Numbered from the stretch's first letter, positions 17,246 through 26,170 are shown. The stretch: 64,000 nucleotides of DNA from CBFFRJ01 sp051486985 (GCF_051486985.1 NZ_JAHVDV010000016.1:1-64000), one strand, 5' to 3'. Numbers and translations: made by a program. Notes: a model not told the origin generated them from the letters alone.

Positions 17246-18957
17246 TGAGCGAAAAACATCCAGGACCTTTAGTGGTCGAAGGTAAGCTGGCAGACGCCGA
17301 GCGCATGAAGATCGAGAGTAATTATCTGCGCGGTACTATTGCGGAAGATTTGAATGACGGTCTGACCGGCGGCTTCAAAGGCGACAACTTCCTGCTCATC
17401 CGTTTTCACGGTATGTACCAGCAGGACGACCGTGATATTCGCGCCGAGCGAGCGGCCCAGAAACTGGAGCCGCGCCACGCGATGCTGCTGCGCTGCCGCC
17501 TGCCGGGCGGGGTGATCACCACCCATCAGTGGCAGGCGATTGATAAGTTTGCTGCAGAAAACACTATTTACGGCAGTATTCGTCTGACTAACCGTCAGAC
17601 TTTCCAGTTCCACGGCATTCTGAAGAAGAACGTCAAGCCGGTGCACCAGATGCTGCACTCGGTGGGGCTGGACGCGCTGGCTACCGCCAATGACATGAAC
17701 CGTAACGTGCTCTGCACCTCTAACCCGTACGAGTCTGAGCTGCACGCTGAAGCCTACGAATGGGCGAAGAAGATCTCCGAGCATCTTTTGCCGCGCACCC
17801 GCGCCTATGCAGAGATCTGGCTCGATCAGGAAAAAGTCGCCACTACTGACGAAGAGCCGATCCTCGGTCAGACCTATCTGCCGCGTAAATTCAAGACGAC
17901 CGTGGTGATCCCGCCGCAGAACGATATCGATCTGCACGCCAACGACATGAACTTTGTGGCGATCGCCGAAAACGGCAAGCTGGTGGGCTTTAACCTGCTG
18001 GTAGGTGGTGGGCTTTCCATTGAACACGGTAATAAAAAAACCTATGCCCGTACCGCGAGTGAGTTTGGTTATATTCCGGTTGAACATACGCTGGCCGTTG
18101 CAGAAGCTGTTGTGACCACCCAGCGTGACTGGGGTAACCGTACCGATCGTAAAAATGCCAAGACCAAATATACCCTTGAGCGCGTCGGGGTTGAGACGTT
18201 CAAAGCGGAAGTGGAACGCCGCGCGGGCATTAAGTTTGAGCCGATCCGCGCTTATGAATTTACCGGGCGAGGCGATCGCATTGGCTGGGTGAAAGGGATC
18301 GACAATAAATGGCATCTGACGCTGTTTATTGAAAACGGACGCATTCTGGATTACCCCGGCCGGCCGCTAAAAACGGGGCTGCTTGAGATCGCGAAGATCC
18401 ATAAAGGCGAATTCCGTATTACCGCGAATCAGAATCTGATCATCGCGGGCGTGCCGGAAAGCCAGAAGGCAGACATTGAGAAAATCGCCCGGCAGAGCGG
18501 CCTGATGGACGCCGTCACGCCGCAGCGTGAAAACTCAATGGCCTGCGTCTCTTTCCCGACCTGCCCGTTAGCGATGGCCGAAGCGGAGCGTTTCCTGCCC
18601 TCCTTCGTCGATAAAGTGGAAGAGGTGATGGCGAAGCACGGCGTGGCGGATGAGCATATTGTGACCCGCGTGACGGGCTGTCCCAACGGCTGTGGTCGCG
18701 CCATGCTGGCGGAGGTTGGTCTGGTGGGCAAAGCCCCGGGCCGTTATAACCTGCACCTGGGCGGCAACCGCATAGGAACGCGTATCCCGCGCATGTTTAA
18801 AGAGAACATCACTGAGCCGGAAATTATCGCATCACTGGATGAGCTAGTGGGGCGCTGGGCAAAAGAGCGTGAATCAGGGGAAGGTTTTGGTGACTTTACT
18901 GTCCGCACGGGCATTATCCGCCCGGTGCTCGACCCGGCCCGTGATTTCTGGGAATAA
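17245..18957 (+). CDS. cysI: Sulfite reductase [NADPH] hemoprotein beta subunit
   Basis: Siroheme and 4Fe-4S subunit that reduces sulfite to sulfide. It is 570 aa, the family length. The cluster-binding cysteines are in ACVSFPTCPLAMAEAE (near 434-440) and VTGCPNGCGRAM (near 479-483); the last cysteine bridges to siroheme. Siroheme would be supplied by the CysG encoded 3 kb downstream. Its start overlaps the cysJ stop by one base. Confidence 0.98.
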   Translation: MSEKHPGPLVVEGKLADAERMKIESNYLRGTIAEDLNDGLTGGFKGDNFLLIRFHGMYQQDDRDIRAERAAQKLEPRHAMLLRCRLPGGVITTHQWQAIDKFAAENTIYGSIRLTNRQTFQFHGILKKNVKPVHQMLHSVGLDALATANDMNRNVLCTSNPYESELHAEAYEWAKKISEHLLPRTRAYAEIWLDQEKVATTDEEPILGQTYLPRKFKTTVVIPPQNDIDLHANDMNFVAIAENGKLVGFNLLVGGGLSIEHGNKKTYARTASEFGYIPVEHTLAVAEAVVTTQRDWGNRTDRKNAKTKYTLERVGVETFKAEVERRAGIKFEPIRAYEFTGRGDRIGWVKGIDNKWHLTLFIENGRILDYPGRPLKTGLLEIAKIHKGEFRITANQNLIIAGVPESQKADIEKIARQSGLMDAVTPQRENSMACVSFPTCPLAMAEAERFLPSFVDKVEEVMAKHGVADEHIVTRVTGCPNGCGRAMLAEVGLVGKAPGRYNLHLGGNRIGTRIPRMFKENITEPEIIASLDELVGRWAKERESGEGFGDFTVRTGIIRPVLDPARDFWE

Positions 18958-19029
18958 GCTAATTTGGCCTCGTCCTGCTCTCTTTTAAGGGAAAAGCAGG
19001 ATGAGGATAAATTCATAAGTGAGGAACCT

Positions 19030-19764
19030 ATGTCCGTACTTGATCTCTCTGCTCTGAATGCGTTGTCCAAAGAGGAGAGTGCGCTTGCGCTTGCAGATGT
19101 TAACGCTCAGCTGGAAGCTAAAAACGCTGAGGAGCGTGTGGCCTGGGCACTGGAAAATCTGCCGGGTGAATATGTGCTCTCCTCCAGTTTCGGCATTCAG
19201 GCGGCGGTGAGCCTGCATCTGGTGAATCAGCTTTGCCCGGATATCCCGGTTATCCTGACGGATACCGGCTATTTGTTCCCGGAAACCTATCGCTTTATTG
19301 ATGAGCTGACGGACAAGCTCAAGCTGAACCTGCAAATCTTCCGTGCGCCGCAAACTCCTGCCTGGCAGGAGGCGCGTTATGGCAAGTTGTGGGAGCAGGG
19401 TGTTGAGGGAATTGAAAAATACAACGATATCAACAAAGTCGAGCCGATGAACCGTGCGCTGAAGGAACTGAAGGCACAAACCTGGTTTGCGGGCCTGCGT
19501 CGTGAACAGTCCGAGAGCCGCGCCAATCTGTCGGTGCTCGGCCTTCAGCGTGGCGTCTTTAAGGTGCTGCCGATCATTGACTGGGATAACCGTACCGTCT
19601 ATCAGTACCTGCAAAAGCACGGCCTGAAATACCATCCGTTGTGGGACGAAGGCTATCTCTCCGTCGGCGACACCCATACCACCCGTAAATGGGAACCCGG
19701 CATGGCGGAGGAAGATACCCGCTTCTTCGGCCTGAAACGCGAGTGCGGCCTGCACGAAGGCTGA
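19030..19764 (+). CDS. cysH: Phosphoadenosine phosphosulfate reductase
   Basis: Reduces PAPS to sulfite and PAP with thioredoxin; it links the CysC product to CysJI. A start at 18964 is open, but the ATG at 19030 has GAGGAACCT before it and gives 244 aa, the family length. The modified PP-loop (LSSSFGIQAAVSLH) sits near residue 46 and the catalytic cysteine is in the C-terminal ECGLHEG. The 72-base gap from cysI contains an imperfect hairpin (CCTGCT / AGCAGG) but no T tract, so it should be co-transcribed. Confidence 0.97.
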   Translation: MSVLDLSALNALSKEESALALADVNAQLEAKNAEERVAWALENLPGEYVLSSSFGIQAAVSLHLVNQLCPDIPVILTDTGYLFPETYRFIDELTDKLKLNLQIFRAPQTPAWQEARYGKLWEQGVEGIEKYNDINKVEPMNRALKELKAQTWFAGLRREQSESRANLSVLGLQRGVFKVLPIIDWDNRTVYQYLQKHGLKYHPLWDEGYLSVGDTHTTRKWEPGMAEEDTRFFGLKRECGLHEG

Positions 19765-19792
19765 CTGTAGATTGTGGATGCGTCATAGGAAT

Positions 19793-19824
19793 AAGCGCCC
19801 GGCTAACCACCGGGCGTTTTTTTA
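19793..19824 (+). terminator. Rho-independent terminator of cysJIH
   Basis: CGCCCGG and CCGGGCG stem around a CTAACCA loop, followed by a seven-T run, 32 bases after the cysH stop. Confidence 0.88.
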
Positions 19825-19899
19825 TTTGTGGCAGGGCGCTCTGACGGTGAAAGGTGATATTGCGCCAGGCACCATTTCACATAGTGAGTAAAATCAATA

Positions 19900-19985
19900 T
19901 CTTAAGATTCTTAAAAAACATAGGAAAGTTGGTAGAATTTTAAGGGTGATATTTTTTTATTAGAAATCAATGAATTAATTTAAGA
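19900..19985 (+). promoter_or_regulatory. Type I-E CRISPR leader with IHF-like site
   Basis: The AT-rich sequence abutting the lone repeat contains AAAGTTGGTAGA (19925-19936) and ends TTTAAGA directly before GTGTTCCCC, closely echoing the E. coli CRISPR leader (GTTGGTAGA... TTTAGA-repeat) as I recall it. AATCAATGAATTA at 19965-19977 is a perfect fit to the IHF consensus WATCAANNNNTTR and lies 9-21 bases from the repeat, where IHF bends the E. coli leader for spacer integration. Confidence 0.65.
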
Positions 19986-20014
19986 GTGTTCCCCGCGCGA
20001 GCGGGAATAAACCA
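19986..20014 (+). CRISPR. Lone type I-E CRISPR repeat at the cysH-iap site
   Basis: A single 29-base copy starting GTGTTCCCCGCGCGAGCGGG, differing from the first repeat at 14609 by a G-to-A change after the stem and a final G-to-A. No second copy follows at the expected 61-base steps (20047, 20108). In E. coli this cysH-iap interval holds the cas operon and CRISPR1; here only a leader-like sequence and one repeat remain. Confidence 0.85.
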
Positions 20015-20180
20015 GCCTTTATCACGCTGGCCGCTCAGGTTCATATATTCCTCAGCCCAGCAGTAACCTTCTTCCTTCCCCCAACCAGTCCGGTTCCAGA
20101 CCTCTCCCCGCTGCCTGATTTTGCTATCGTACCCGCGCCATGTGGGATGGCATCACCTCAATACTTCAAACAGGGATAAT
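20015..20180. other. Gap between lone CRISPR repeat and the small secreted gene
   Basis: Part of the 416-base cysH-to-20181 interval. It is pyrimidine-rich, with no cas remnant I can recognise. CCCGCGCCATGTGGGAT at 20132-20148 vaguely echoes the CRISPR stem but is out of the 61-base register. It presumably includes the promoter of the small secreted gene. Confidence 0.4.
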
Positions 20181-20459
20181 ATGATGAAAAAGATCGTGCT
20201 GGCAGCACTGCTGATGGGCCTTTGCGCCTCCTCTTTTGCACAAACGGAGACATGCAAACAATACTTCGCGACGGTGGATAATTTCATCGCTGAGGCCTCA
20301 AAACACGAAGAGGCAAAAGCGCAGGTTGATATGCTGAAAACCCAGATTGCCGAAACCAAAAAGCAGCTGGAAAGCTATCCGCCTGAGCAGCGGGATGTTG
20401 GATGCAAACAGGGTCTGGAAGCCATGAAGCAGTTAAACGCGGCGATGGGCATCAAATGA
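20181..20459 (+). CDS. Small secreted periplasmic protein (DUF5339-like)
   Basis: A 92-aa protein with a clear Sec signal peptide (MMKKIVLAALLMGLCASSFA, cleavage before QTETC). The mature part of about 72 residues is helical, with heptad-like Leu/Lys/Glu spacing and two cysteines (TETCKQYF and DVGCKQGL) that could form one disulfide. It resembles small DUF5339 periplasmic proteins as I remember them; that name is tentative. AGGGATAAT precedes the ATG pair (20181 or 20184). The frame is open back to 20121, but signal peptide and ribosome site favour 20181. It is convergent with iap and shares a terminator with it. Function unknown. Confidence 0.7.
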   Translation: MMKKIVLAALLMGLCASSFAQTETCKQYFATVDNFIAEASKHEEAKAQVDMLKTQIAETKKQLESYPPEQRDVGCKQGLEAMKQLNAAMGIK

Positions 20460-20463
20460 TGAA

Positions 20464-20488
20464 GAAGGGAGCCAGTGCTCCCTTCTTT
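20464..20488. terminator. Bidirectional terminator between the small secreted gene and iap
   Basis: A perfect nine-pair stem GAAGGGAGC / GCTCCCTTC with a CAGT loop, followed by TTT on the plus strand and TTC on the minus strand. It lies between two convergent stop codons. Confidence 0.75.
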
Positions 20489-20504
20489 AACCCTATCGGC
20501 CGCT

Positions 20505-21548
20505 TTATGTTTTCGTGGCCTTTGCCAGTTCCCTTACCAGCGGCAGCATAATGCGCATCACATCGCGGCTGCGGTGTTCAATCCGCCCCGGAAGCGCCTG
20601 GTCAATATGCTGAATGTTATCGAGCTTAACGCTATGCCAGCTTACCCCGTCGGGGAAAGCCCGGGATTTTGCCCGCTGCTGATAACCATCTTTTTTGCCT
20701 AACATCCAGTTCGTTGCCTCCACTGACAGTACCGGAATACCTTCATTATCAAAGACCTCTGCGTCACCACAGCAGCTGGTCCCCTTAGGGTAGTCAGGAT
20801 GTTTACCAGGATTCGTGCTGGCGGGGATCCCCAGACTGCGGGCAATGCTCAGTGCCCGGTCGCGGGTGAGTTTACGTACTGAGGCAGGGGTTTTTTTCCC
20901 GCTATTAAAATAGAGATGGTCCCCAACCACGAGATTATCGAGATTAATGACCAGCAGGGTATGTTTCTTCTCGGCTTCACTCATGCGCTTAAGGACATTC
21001 TGCGCCCCGAGGCTTCCTTCCTCTTCACCACTGGTGGCAATAAAACGAATGCTGTAATCCGTTGGCACGGACTTCAATTGTTCCGCCAGTTCGAGCATCA
21101 CCCCCAGTCCTGCCGCATTGTCATCAATACCCTGCAGGCTCAGTCCGCCCAGATTATGGTCGATATCTGCCTCGCTGCGAGGGGCATAGGTGTCCAGATG
21201 CGCCATGATGATGATCTGTTGCGGATGCTTACCTTCGTGGGCGGCAATCACCGTACTGCCGGTAACGTTCTGCCAGTTCTGCTGGTTATCCTGCGCCGTC
21301 CACGTATAGCGGCTGTTAAATTTACGAATGTCACTTTTATAGCCCATCCGGGCAAACTGCTGGCGCAGGTAATCGGCAGAGAGCATCTCTGCCGGAGTAC
21401 CGGTCATCCGGCCAGGAAAATAGGTAGCAATATGGCGCGCCTGAGTGCTTGCAAATTCGCCAGGATGGGGGGCTCTTGCCTGAGCAGGGAGAATAAAGCA
21501 TACGCCGAGCGCCAGGGCAGCGGTACGGTGGCGCAATGCGGAAAACAT
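20505..21548 (-). CDS. iap: Alkaline phosphatase isozyme conversion aminopeptidase
   Basis: Secreted zinc aminopeptidase of family M28; in E. coli it trims the N-terminal Arg of alkaline phosphatase to produce isozymes. It is 347 aa (345 in E. coli). The signal peptide is residues 1-24, ending ILPAQA. Zinc-ligand segments are AHLDTYAP (His/Asp near 115), GIDDNAAGLGVMLELAEQ (Asp near 142), TSGEEEGSLGA (catalytic Glu near 175) and a C-terminal His. The neighbourhood (CRISPR relic on one side, cys genes on the other) matches iap in E. coli. Confidence 0.93.
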   Translation of the reverse strand: MFSALRHRTAALALGVCFILPAQARAPHPGEFASTQARHIATYFPGRMTGTPAEMLSADYLRQQFARMGYKSDIRKFNSRYTWTAQDNQQNWQNVTGSTVIAAHEGKHPQQIIIMAHLDTYAPRSEADIDHNLGGLSLQGIDDNAAGLGVMLELAEQLKSVPTDYSIRFIATSGEEEGSLGAQNVLKRMSEAEKKHTLLVINLDNLVVGDHLYFNSGKKTPASVRKLTRDRALSIARSLGIPASTNPGKHPDYPKGTSCCGDAEVFDNEGIPVLSVEATNWMLGKKDGYQQRAKSRAFPDGVSWHSVKLDNIQHIDQALPGRIEHRSRDVMRIMLPLVRELAKATKT

Positions 21549-21659
21549 AGGGAGTCCTTTTTGATGCTAAATTTTTACCGCGCTTAGTATGAAACTGTGA
21601 CCCCGATTACACAATTTCATTTCTTCGCAAGGTTGCGAAAACCGGGGCCTTAAGCACTT

Positions 21660-21783
21660 TTTGATATGACCATTGCCAGCGCGTTATTCCTTTGCGGAAC
21701 TACTCATTCCAATTCGTAATTTCATTCGCCTGAGGGCTCCCCCTATAGTCCCACTATTCCTGCTGATGAGTGAGTCAACGCCT
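21660..21783 (+). promoter_or_regulatory. Probable CysB-dependent promoter of cysG-cysDNC
   Basis: TATAGT at 21744-21749 is a good -10 box, with TTCATT 17 bases upstream as a poor -35, the pattern of an activator-dependent promoter. The AT-rich tract with TTCCAATTCGTAATTTC (21706-21722) is where a CysB site would be expected. The stretch CCCCCTATAGTCCCACT resembles the E. coli cysDNC promoter as I recall it. Confidence 0.55.
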
Positions 21784-23199
21784 GTGGATTACCTGCCTTT
21801 GTTTGCTGCTGTGAAAGACCGTCCCGTGCTGGTGATTGGGGGGGGAGAGATCGCCGCGCGGAAAATTACTTTCTTACGCAAGGCGGGGGCGCAGGTACAG
21901 GTGGTGGCAGAAGCACTTGAGCCATCGCTTCAGCGTCTGGCTGACCAACAACAGATTAAATGCATCGCACGCCACTTTGACGACTCTCAGCTTGATGCTG
22001 TTTTTCTGGTGATTGCGGCAACTGACGATGCGGCGCTTAATCGTCGGGTATTCGACGCGGCCAACGCACGTCACCGGCTGGTTAACGTGGTCGACGATCA
22101 GCCGCTGTGCTCGTTTATCTTTCCTTCCATTGTCGATCGTGCCCCGCTGCTGGTGGCCATCTCCTCTGGCGGTAATGCGCCGGTGCTGGCACGTCTGCTG
22201 CGGGAAAAGATTGAAGCGTTGCTGCCGGCAAACCTGGGTCGTATGGCTGAAGTTGCAGGCCGCTGGCGTAACCGTATTAAAGCGTACCGGAAAACCACCG
22301 ATGAACGCCGCCGTTTCTGGGATGTCGCTTTTCGGGGACGTTTTGCCAGCCTGATGGCGGCAGGTAAAGAGTCGGAGGCGGAACAGGCACTGGCGGATGA
22401 GCTGGCGAAACCTGGCAGCAGCCAGGGCGAAATTATTCTGGTGGGAGCAGGGCCTGGTGATGCCGGTTTACTGACCCTGCGCGGTTTGCAGGTCATGCAG
22501 CAGGCTGATGTGGTCTTCTATGACCACCTGGTCACCGAAGGCGTTCTGGAGCTGGTCCGCCGGGATGCGGAGCTGATAAGCGTTGGCAAACGCGCGGGAT
22601 CGCACCTGGTTGCGCAGCACGACACTAACCGCATGATGGTCGAAGCCGCACAGGCGGGTAAAACCGTCGTGCGCCTGAAGGGGGGCGACCCCTTTATTTT
22701 CGGCCGTGGGGGCGAAGAACTGCAGGCCGCGGCGGCGGCGGGCATTCCCTTCCAGGTGGTGCCAGGCGTGACGGCAGCCTCGGGCGCAACGGCTTATGCA
22801 GGCATTCCGTTAACGCATCGCGATTTTGCTCAGAGCGCCACCTTTGTGACCGGCCACTACAAAGCGGACAGCACGCCGTTCGACTGGGCACAACTGGCGC
22901 AGAGCCGCCAGACGCTGGCGATATATATGGGCACAATGAAGGCTGCAGAGATCGCCGAGCAGCTGATTGCGCATGGTCGCGATGCCAGCACCGCTGTTGC
23001 AGTGATTTCTCGCGGCACACGGGCTGACCAGCAGGTCAGAACCGGCACATTACAACAACTTGAAGAACTGGCGAAAGATGCGCCGATGCCTGCCCTGTTA
23101 GTGGTGGGAGAGGTTGTACAATTGCATCATCAACTCGCCTGGTTTCAACACTCGACAGGCCCGGACGCGTTTGATGCCTCCGTGGTGAATCTGGCTTAA
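21784..23199 (+). CDS. cysG: Siroheme synthase CysG, second-type copy in the sulfate cluster
   Basis: Trifunctional enzyme: uroporphyrinogen III C-methyltransferase plus precorrin-2 dehydrogenase and sirohydrochlorin ferrochelatase, giving siroheme for CysI. The N-terminal NAD domain shows VLVIGGGEIAARK and the Ser of AISSGGNAPVLARLLREK; the C-terminal SUMT domain has VGAGPGDAGLLTLRG, VRLKGGDPFIFGRGGEE and GIPLTHRDFAQS. It differs clearly from the E. coli nirBD-linked CysG, so it is the Klebsiella-type second copy. Start choice: the frame is open to 21673 and an ATG lies at 21766, but the GTG at 21784 gives MDYLPLF, the family N-terminus, with GTGAG upstream (471 aa). cysD starts 9 bases after the stop. 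Confidence 0.9.
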   Translation: MDYLPLFAAVKDRPVLVIGGGEIAARKITFLRKAGAQVQVVAEALEPSLQRLADQQQIKCIARHFDDSQLDAVFLVIAATDDAALNRRVFDAANARHRLVNVVDDQPLCSFIFPSIVDRAPLLVAISSGGNAPVLARLLREKIEALLPANLGRMAEVAGRWRNRIKAYRKTTDERRRFWDVAFRGRFASLMAAGKESEAEQALADELAKPGSSQGEIILVGAGPGDAGLLTLRGLQVMQQADVVFYDHLVTEGVLELVRRDAELISVGKRAGSHLVAQHDTNRMMVEAAQAGKTVVRLKGGDPFIFGRGGEELQAAAAAGIPFQVVPGVTAASGATAYAGIPLTHRDFAQSATFVTGHYKADSTPFDWAQLAQSRQTLAIYMGTMKAAEIAEQLIAHGRDASTAVAVISRGTRADQQVRTGTLQQLEELAKDAPMPALLVVGEVVQLHHQLAWFQHSTGPDAFDASVVNLA

Positions 23200-23208
23200 G
23201 GAACGGTT

Positions 23209-24117
23209 ATGGACCAAAAACGACTCACTCACCTGCGACAACTGGAAGCAGAAAGCATCCATATCATTCGCGAGGTGGCCGCCGAATTTTCCAATCCGGT
23301 GATGATGTACTCCATCGGCAAAGACTCCAGCGTGATGCTGCACCTGGCGCGTAAGGCGTTTTATCCGGGTACGCTACCTTTCCCACTGCTGCATGTGGAC
23401 ACCGGCTGGAAGTTCCGTGAGATGTATGAGTTCCGTGACCGTACGGCGAAGGCCTATGGCTGCGAGCTGTTGGTGCATAAAAACCCGGAAGGGGTGGCGA
23501 TGGGTATTAACCCGTTCGTGCACGGCAGCGCTAAGCATACCGATATCATGAAAACCGAAGGGCTGAAGCAGGCGCTGAACAAATACGGTTTTGACGCAGC
23601 CTTCGGCGGTGCACGCCGTGATGAAGAGAAGTCGCGCGCGAAAGAGCGTATTTACTCCTTCCGCGATCGTTTCCACCGCTGGGACCCGAAAAACCAGCGC
23701 CCGGAGCTGTGGCACAACTATAACGGCCAGATTAATAAAGGCGAAAGCATCCGCGTTTTCCCGCTCTCCAACTGGACCGAGCTGGATATCTGGCAGTACA
23801 TCTACCTCGAAAATATTGAAATCGTTCCGCTGTACCTGGCCGCAGAGCGCCCGGTCCTGGAGCGCGATGGCATGCTGATGATGATCGATGACGATCGTAT
23901 TGATTTGCAACCAGGTGAGGTGATCAAAAAACAGATGGTGCGTTTTCGTACCCTTGGCTGCTGGCCGCTGACCGGTGCGGTGGAGTCCGGGGCGCAGACG
24001 CTGCCGGAGATCATCGAAGAGATGCTGGTCTCCACCACCAGTGAACGTCAGGGTCGCGTCATTGACCGCGATCAGGCAGGCTCCATGGAGCTGAAAAAAC
24101 GTCAGGGATACTTCTAA
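23209..24117 (+). CDS. cysD: Sulfate adenylyltransferase subunit 2
   Basis: Catalytic subunit of ATP sulfurylase, activating sulfate to adenosine 5'-phosphosulfate with CysN. It is 302 aa, the family length. It belongs to the PP-loop superfamily, with MYSIGKDSSVMLHLARK near residues 34-50; the conserved GGARRDEEKSRAKER segment is intact. AAGGAACGG precedes the ATG. It sits 9 bases after cysG and 9 bases before cysN, so one transcript is likely. Confidence 0.98.
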   Translation: MDQKRLTHLRQLEAESIHIIREVAAEFSNPVMMYSIGKDSSVMLHLARKAFYPGTLPFPLLHVDTGWKFREMYEFRDRTAKAYGCELLVHKNPEGVAMGINPFVHGSAKHTDIMKTEGLKQALNKYGFDAAFGGARRDEEKSRAKERIYSFRDRFHRWDPKNQRPELWHNYNGQINKGESIRVFPLSNWTELDIWQYIYLENIEIVPLYLAAERPVLERDGMLMMIDDDRIDLQPGEVIKKQMVRFRTLGCWPLTGAVESGAQTLPEIIEEMLVSTTSERQGRVIDRDQAGSMELKKRQGYF

Positions 24118-24126
24118 GGAGCCGCC

Positions 24127-25554
24127 ATGAATACCACTATCGCCCAACAAATTGCCGATGAAGGCGGCGTTGAAGCCTACCTGCATGCACAACAGCATAA
24201 AAGCCTGCTGCGTTTTCTGACCTGCGGCAGCGTCGACGACGGTAAAAGCACCCTGATTGGTCGCCTGCTGCACGACACCCGTCAGATTTATGAAGATCAG
24301 CTCTCCACTCTGCATAACGACAGTAAGCGTCACGGGACGCAGGGGGAAAAACTCGATCTGGCGCTGCTGGTGGATGGCCTCCAGGCCGAGCGTGAGCAGG
24401 GCATTACCATTGATGTGGCGTATCGCTACTTCTCCACCGAAAAACGTAAATTTATTATTGCGGATACCCCTGGCCATGAGCAGTATACCCGCAACATGGC
24501 GACCGGGGCCTCGACCTGCGATCTGGCCATCCTGTTGATTGACGCCCGTAAAGGGGTACTGGATCAGACCCGCCGTCATAGCTTTATCTCCACGTTACTG
24601 GGTATTAAGCACCTGGTGGTGGCAGTGAACAAAATGGATCTGGTTGGCTTTAGTGAAGAGACGTTCGAGTCGATTCGTCAGGATTACCTGACCTTTGCTG
24701 AACAGCTGCCGGGCAATCTGGATATTCGCTTTGTGCCGCTTTCCGCGCTGGAAGGCGATAACGTGGCCTCCCAGAGCGCAAAACTCCCCTGGTATAGCGG
24801 CCCTACGTTGCTTGAAGTACTGGAAACCGTGGCTATTCACCGCGTGGTTGAGACGCAGCCGATGCGCTTCCCGGTGCAGTATGTAAACCGCCCGAACCTG
24901 GATTTCCGTGGCTTTTCCGGCACGCTGGCATCCGGTGCTGTGTCCGTGGGGCAACGTATAAAAGTATTGCCGTCAGGCGTGGAGTCTACCGTTGCACGTA
25001 TTGTGACCTTCGATGGTGATTTACAAGAAGCCCATGCGGGGGAGGCCATTACCCTGGTGCTGAAAGATGAAATCGACATCAGCCGTGGTGACCTGATTCT
25101 GGACGCCAGCGAAACGGTTCCTTCCGTACAACACGCGTCGCTTGATGTGGTGTGGATGGCGGAACAGCCTTTAACGCCAGGCCAGAGCTATGACATCAAA
25201 ATCGCCGGTAAGAAGACCCGCGCCCGTGTGGATGCGATCCAGTACCAGGTCGATATCAATAATCTGCATCAACGTGAAGTCGACAACCTGCCGCTCAACG
25301 GTATCGGGCTGGTGGATCTGACGTTTGATGAGCCCTTGACCCTGGATCCTTACCAGGAAAACCCGGTGACCGGCGGCCTGATCTTTATCGATCGCTTAAG
25401 CAACGTCACCGTAGGGGCCGGTATGGTGCGCGAGGTGCATCATCATGACAACGCCGCTCCTTCGTCGTTCAGCGCCTTTGAGCTGGAGCTGAATCAGCTT
25501 GTCCGTAAGCATTTCCCGCACTGGGGTGCGCGCGACCTGCTCGGAGGCAAGTAA
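24127..25554 (+). CDS. cysN: Sulfate adenylyltransferase subunit 1 (GTPase)
   Basis: EF-Tu-like GTPase that couples GTP hydrolysis to APS synthesis by CysD. It is 475 aa. GTPase motifs: CGSVDDGKSTLIGRL (G1, near 36), ADTPGHEQYTRNMATGAS (G3, near 113) and AVNKMDLV (G4, near 168), followed by two beta-barrel domains. AAGGAGCCGCC precedes the ATG. Its stop overlaps the cysC start by one base (TAATG). Confidence 0.98.
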   Translation: MNTTIAQQIADEGGVEAYLHAQQHKSLLRFLTCGSVDDGKSTLIGRLLHDTRQIYEDQLSTLHNDSKRHGTQGEKLDLALLVDGLQAEREQGITIDVAYRYFSTEKRKFIIADTPGHEQYTRNMATGASTCDLAILLIDARKGVLDQTRRHSFISTLLGIKHLVVAVNKMDLVGFSEETFESIRQDYLTFAEQLPGNLDIRFVPLSALEGDNVASQSAKLPWYSGPTLLEVLETVAIHRVVETQPMRFPVQYVNRPNLDFRGFSGTLASGAVSVGQRIKVLPSGVESTVARIVTFDGDLQEAHAGEAITLVLKDEIDISRGDLILDASETVPSVQHASLDVVWMAEQPLTPGQSYDIKIAGKKTRARVDAIQYQVDINNLHQREVDNLPLNGIGLVDLTFDEPLTLDPYQENPVTGGLIFIDRLSNVTVGAGMVREVHHHDNAAPSSFSAFELELNQLVRKHFPHWGARDLLGGK

Positions 25555-26159
25555 TGGCGCAGCATGACGAAAATGTCGTCTGGCATGACCATCCGGTGAC
25601 GGCGCAGCAACGCGAAACTCTCCACGGTCACCGTGGCGTGGTGCTGTGGTTTACCGGGCTGTCTGGCTCCGGTAAATCTACCGTCGCCGGTGCGCTGGAA
25701 GCGGCATTGCATAAGCTGGGTGTGAGTACCTATCTGCTGGACGGTGACAATGTCCGCCACGGCCTGTGCAGTGACCTTGGGTTTAGCGATGATGACCGTA
25801 AAGAAAATATCCGTCGGGTGGGGGAAGTGGCACGCCTGATGGTCGATGCAGGGCTGGTTGTCCTGACCGCCTTTATTTCACCTCATCGGGCGGAGCGGCA
25901 GACGGTGCGCGAGCGTCTGGGGGAAGGGCGGTTTATCGAGGTTTTCGTCGATACCCCATTGGCCATTTGTGAAGCGCGGGACCCAAAAGGACTCTATAAA
26001 AAAGCGCGCGCTGGTGAACTGCGAAACTTTACCGGCATTGACGCGGTTTACGAAGCGCCTGAATCACCAGAAGTTCACCTTGAAGGTGAACAATTAGTAA
26101 CAAATTTAGTGAGTCAATTATTAGACCTCATGAGACGGGACGATATTATCAGATCCTAA
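25554..26159 (+). CDS. cysC: Adenylylsulfate kinase
   Basis: Phosphorylates APS to PAPS, the substrate of CysH. It is 201 aa. The P-loop GLSGSGKSTVAGALE lies near residue 35, the DGDNVRHGLC segment binds APS, and the FISPHR segment holds the phosphorylatable Ser. It is the last gene of cysG-cysDNC. Confidence 0.97.
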   Translation: MAQHDENVVWHDHPVTAQQRETLHGHRGVVLWFTGLSGSGKSTVAGALEAALHKLGVSTYLLDGDNVRHGLCSDLGFSDDDRKENIRRVGEVARLMVDAGLVVLTAFISPHRAERQTVRERLGEGRFIEVFVDTPLAICEARDPKGLYKKARAGELRNFTGIDAVYEAPESPEVHLEGEQLVTNLVSQLLDLMRRDDIIRS

Positions 26160-26170
26160 GACAGCACCGT

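Noticed and set aside
19947..20157. Minus-strand frame through the lone repeat reading WRGYDSKIRQRGEVWNRTGW and onward
   Set aside because: Its downstream half is the CRISPR repeat translation, it has no start codon with a ribosome site, and no family match comes to mind; probably chance.
20129..20157. Possible degenerate CRISPR repeat (CCCGCGCCATGTGGGAT)
   Set aside because: It is not in the 61-base register from the lone repeat and only the stem core matches; more likely a chance similarity.
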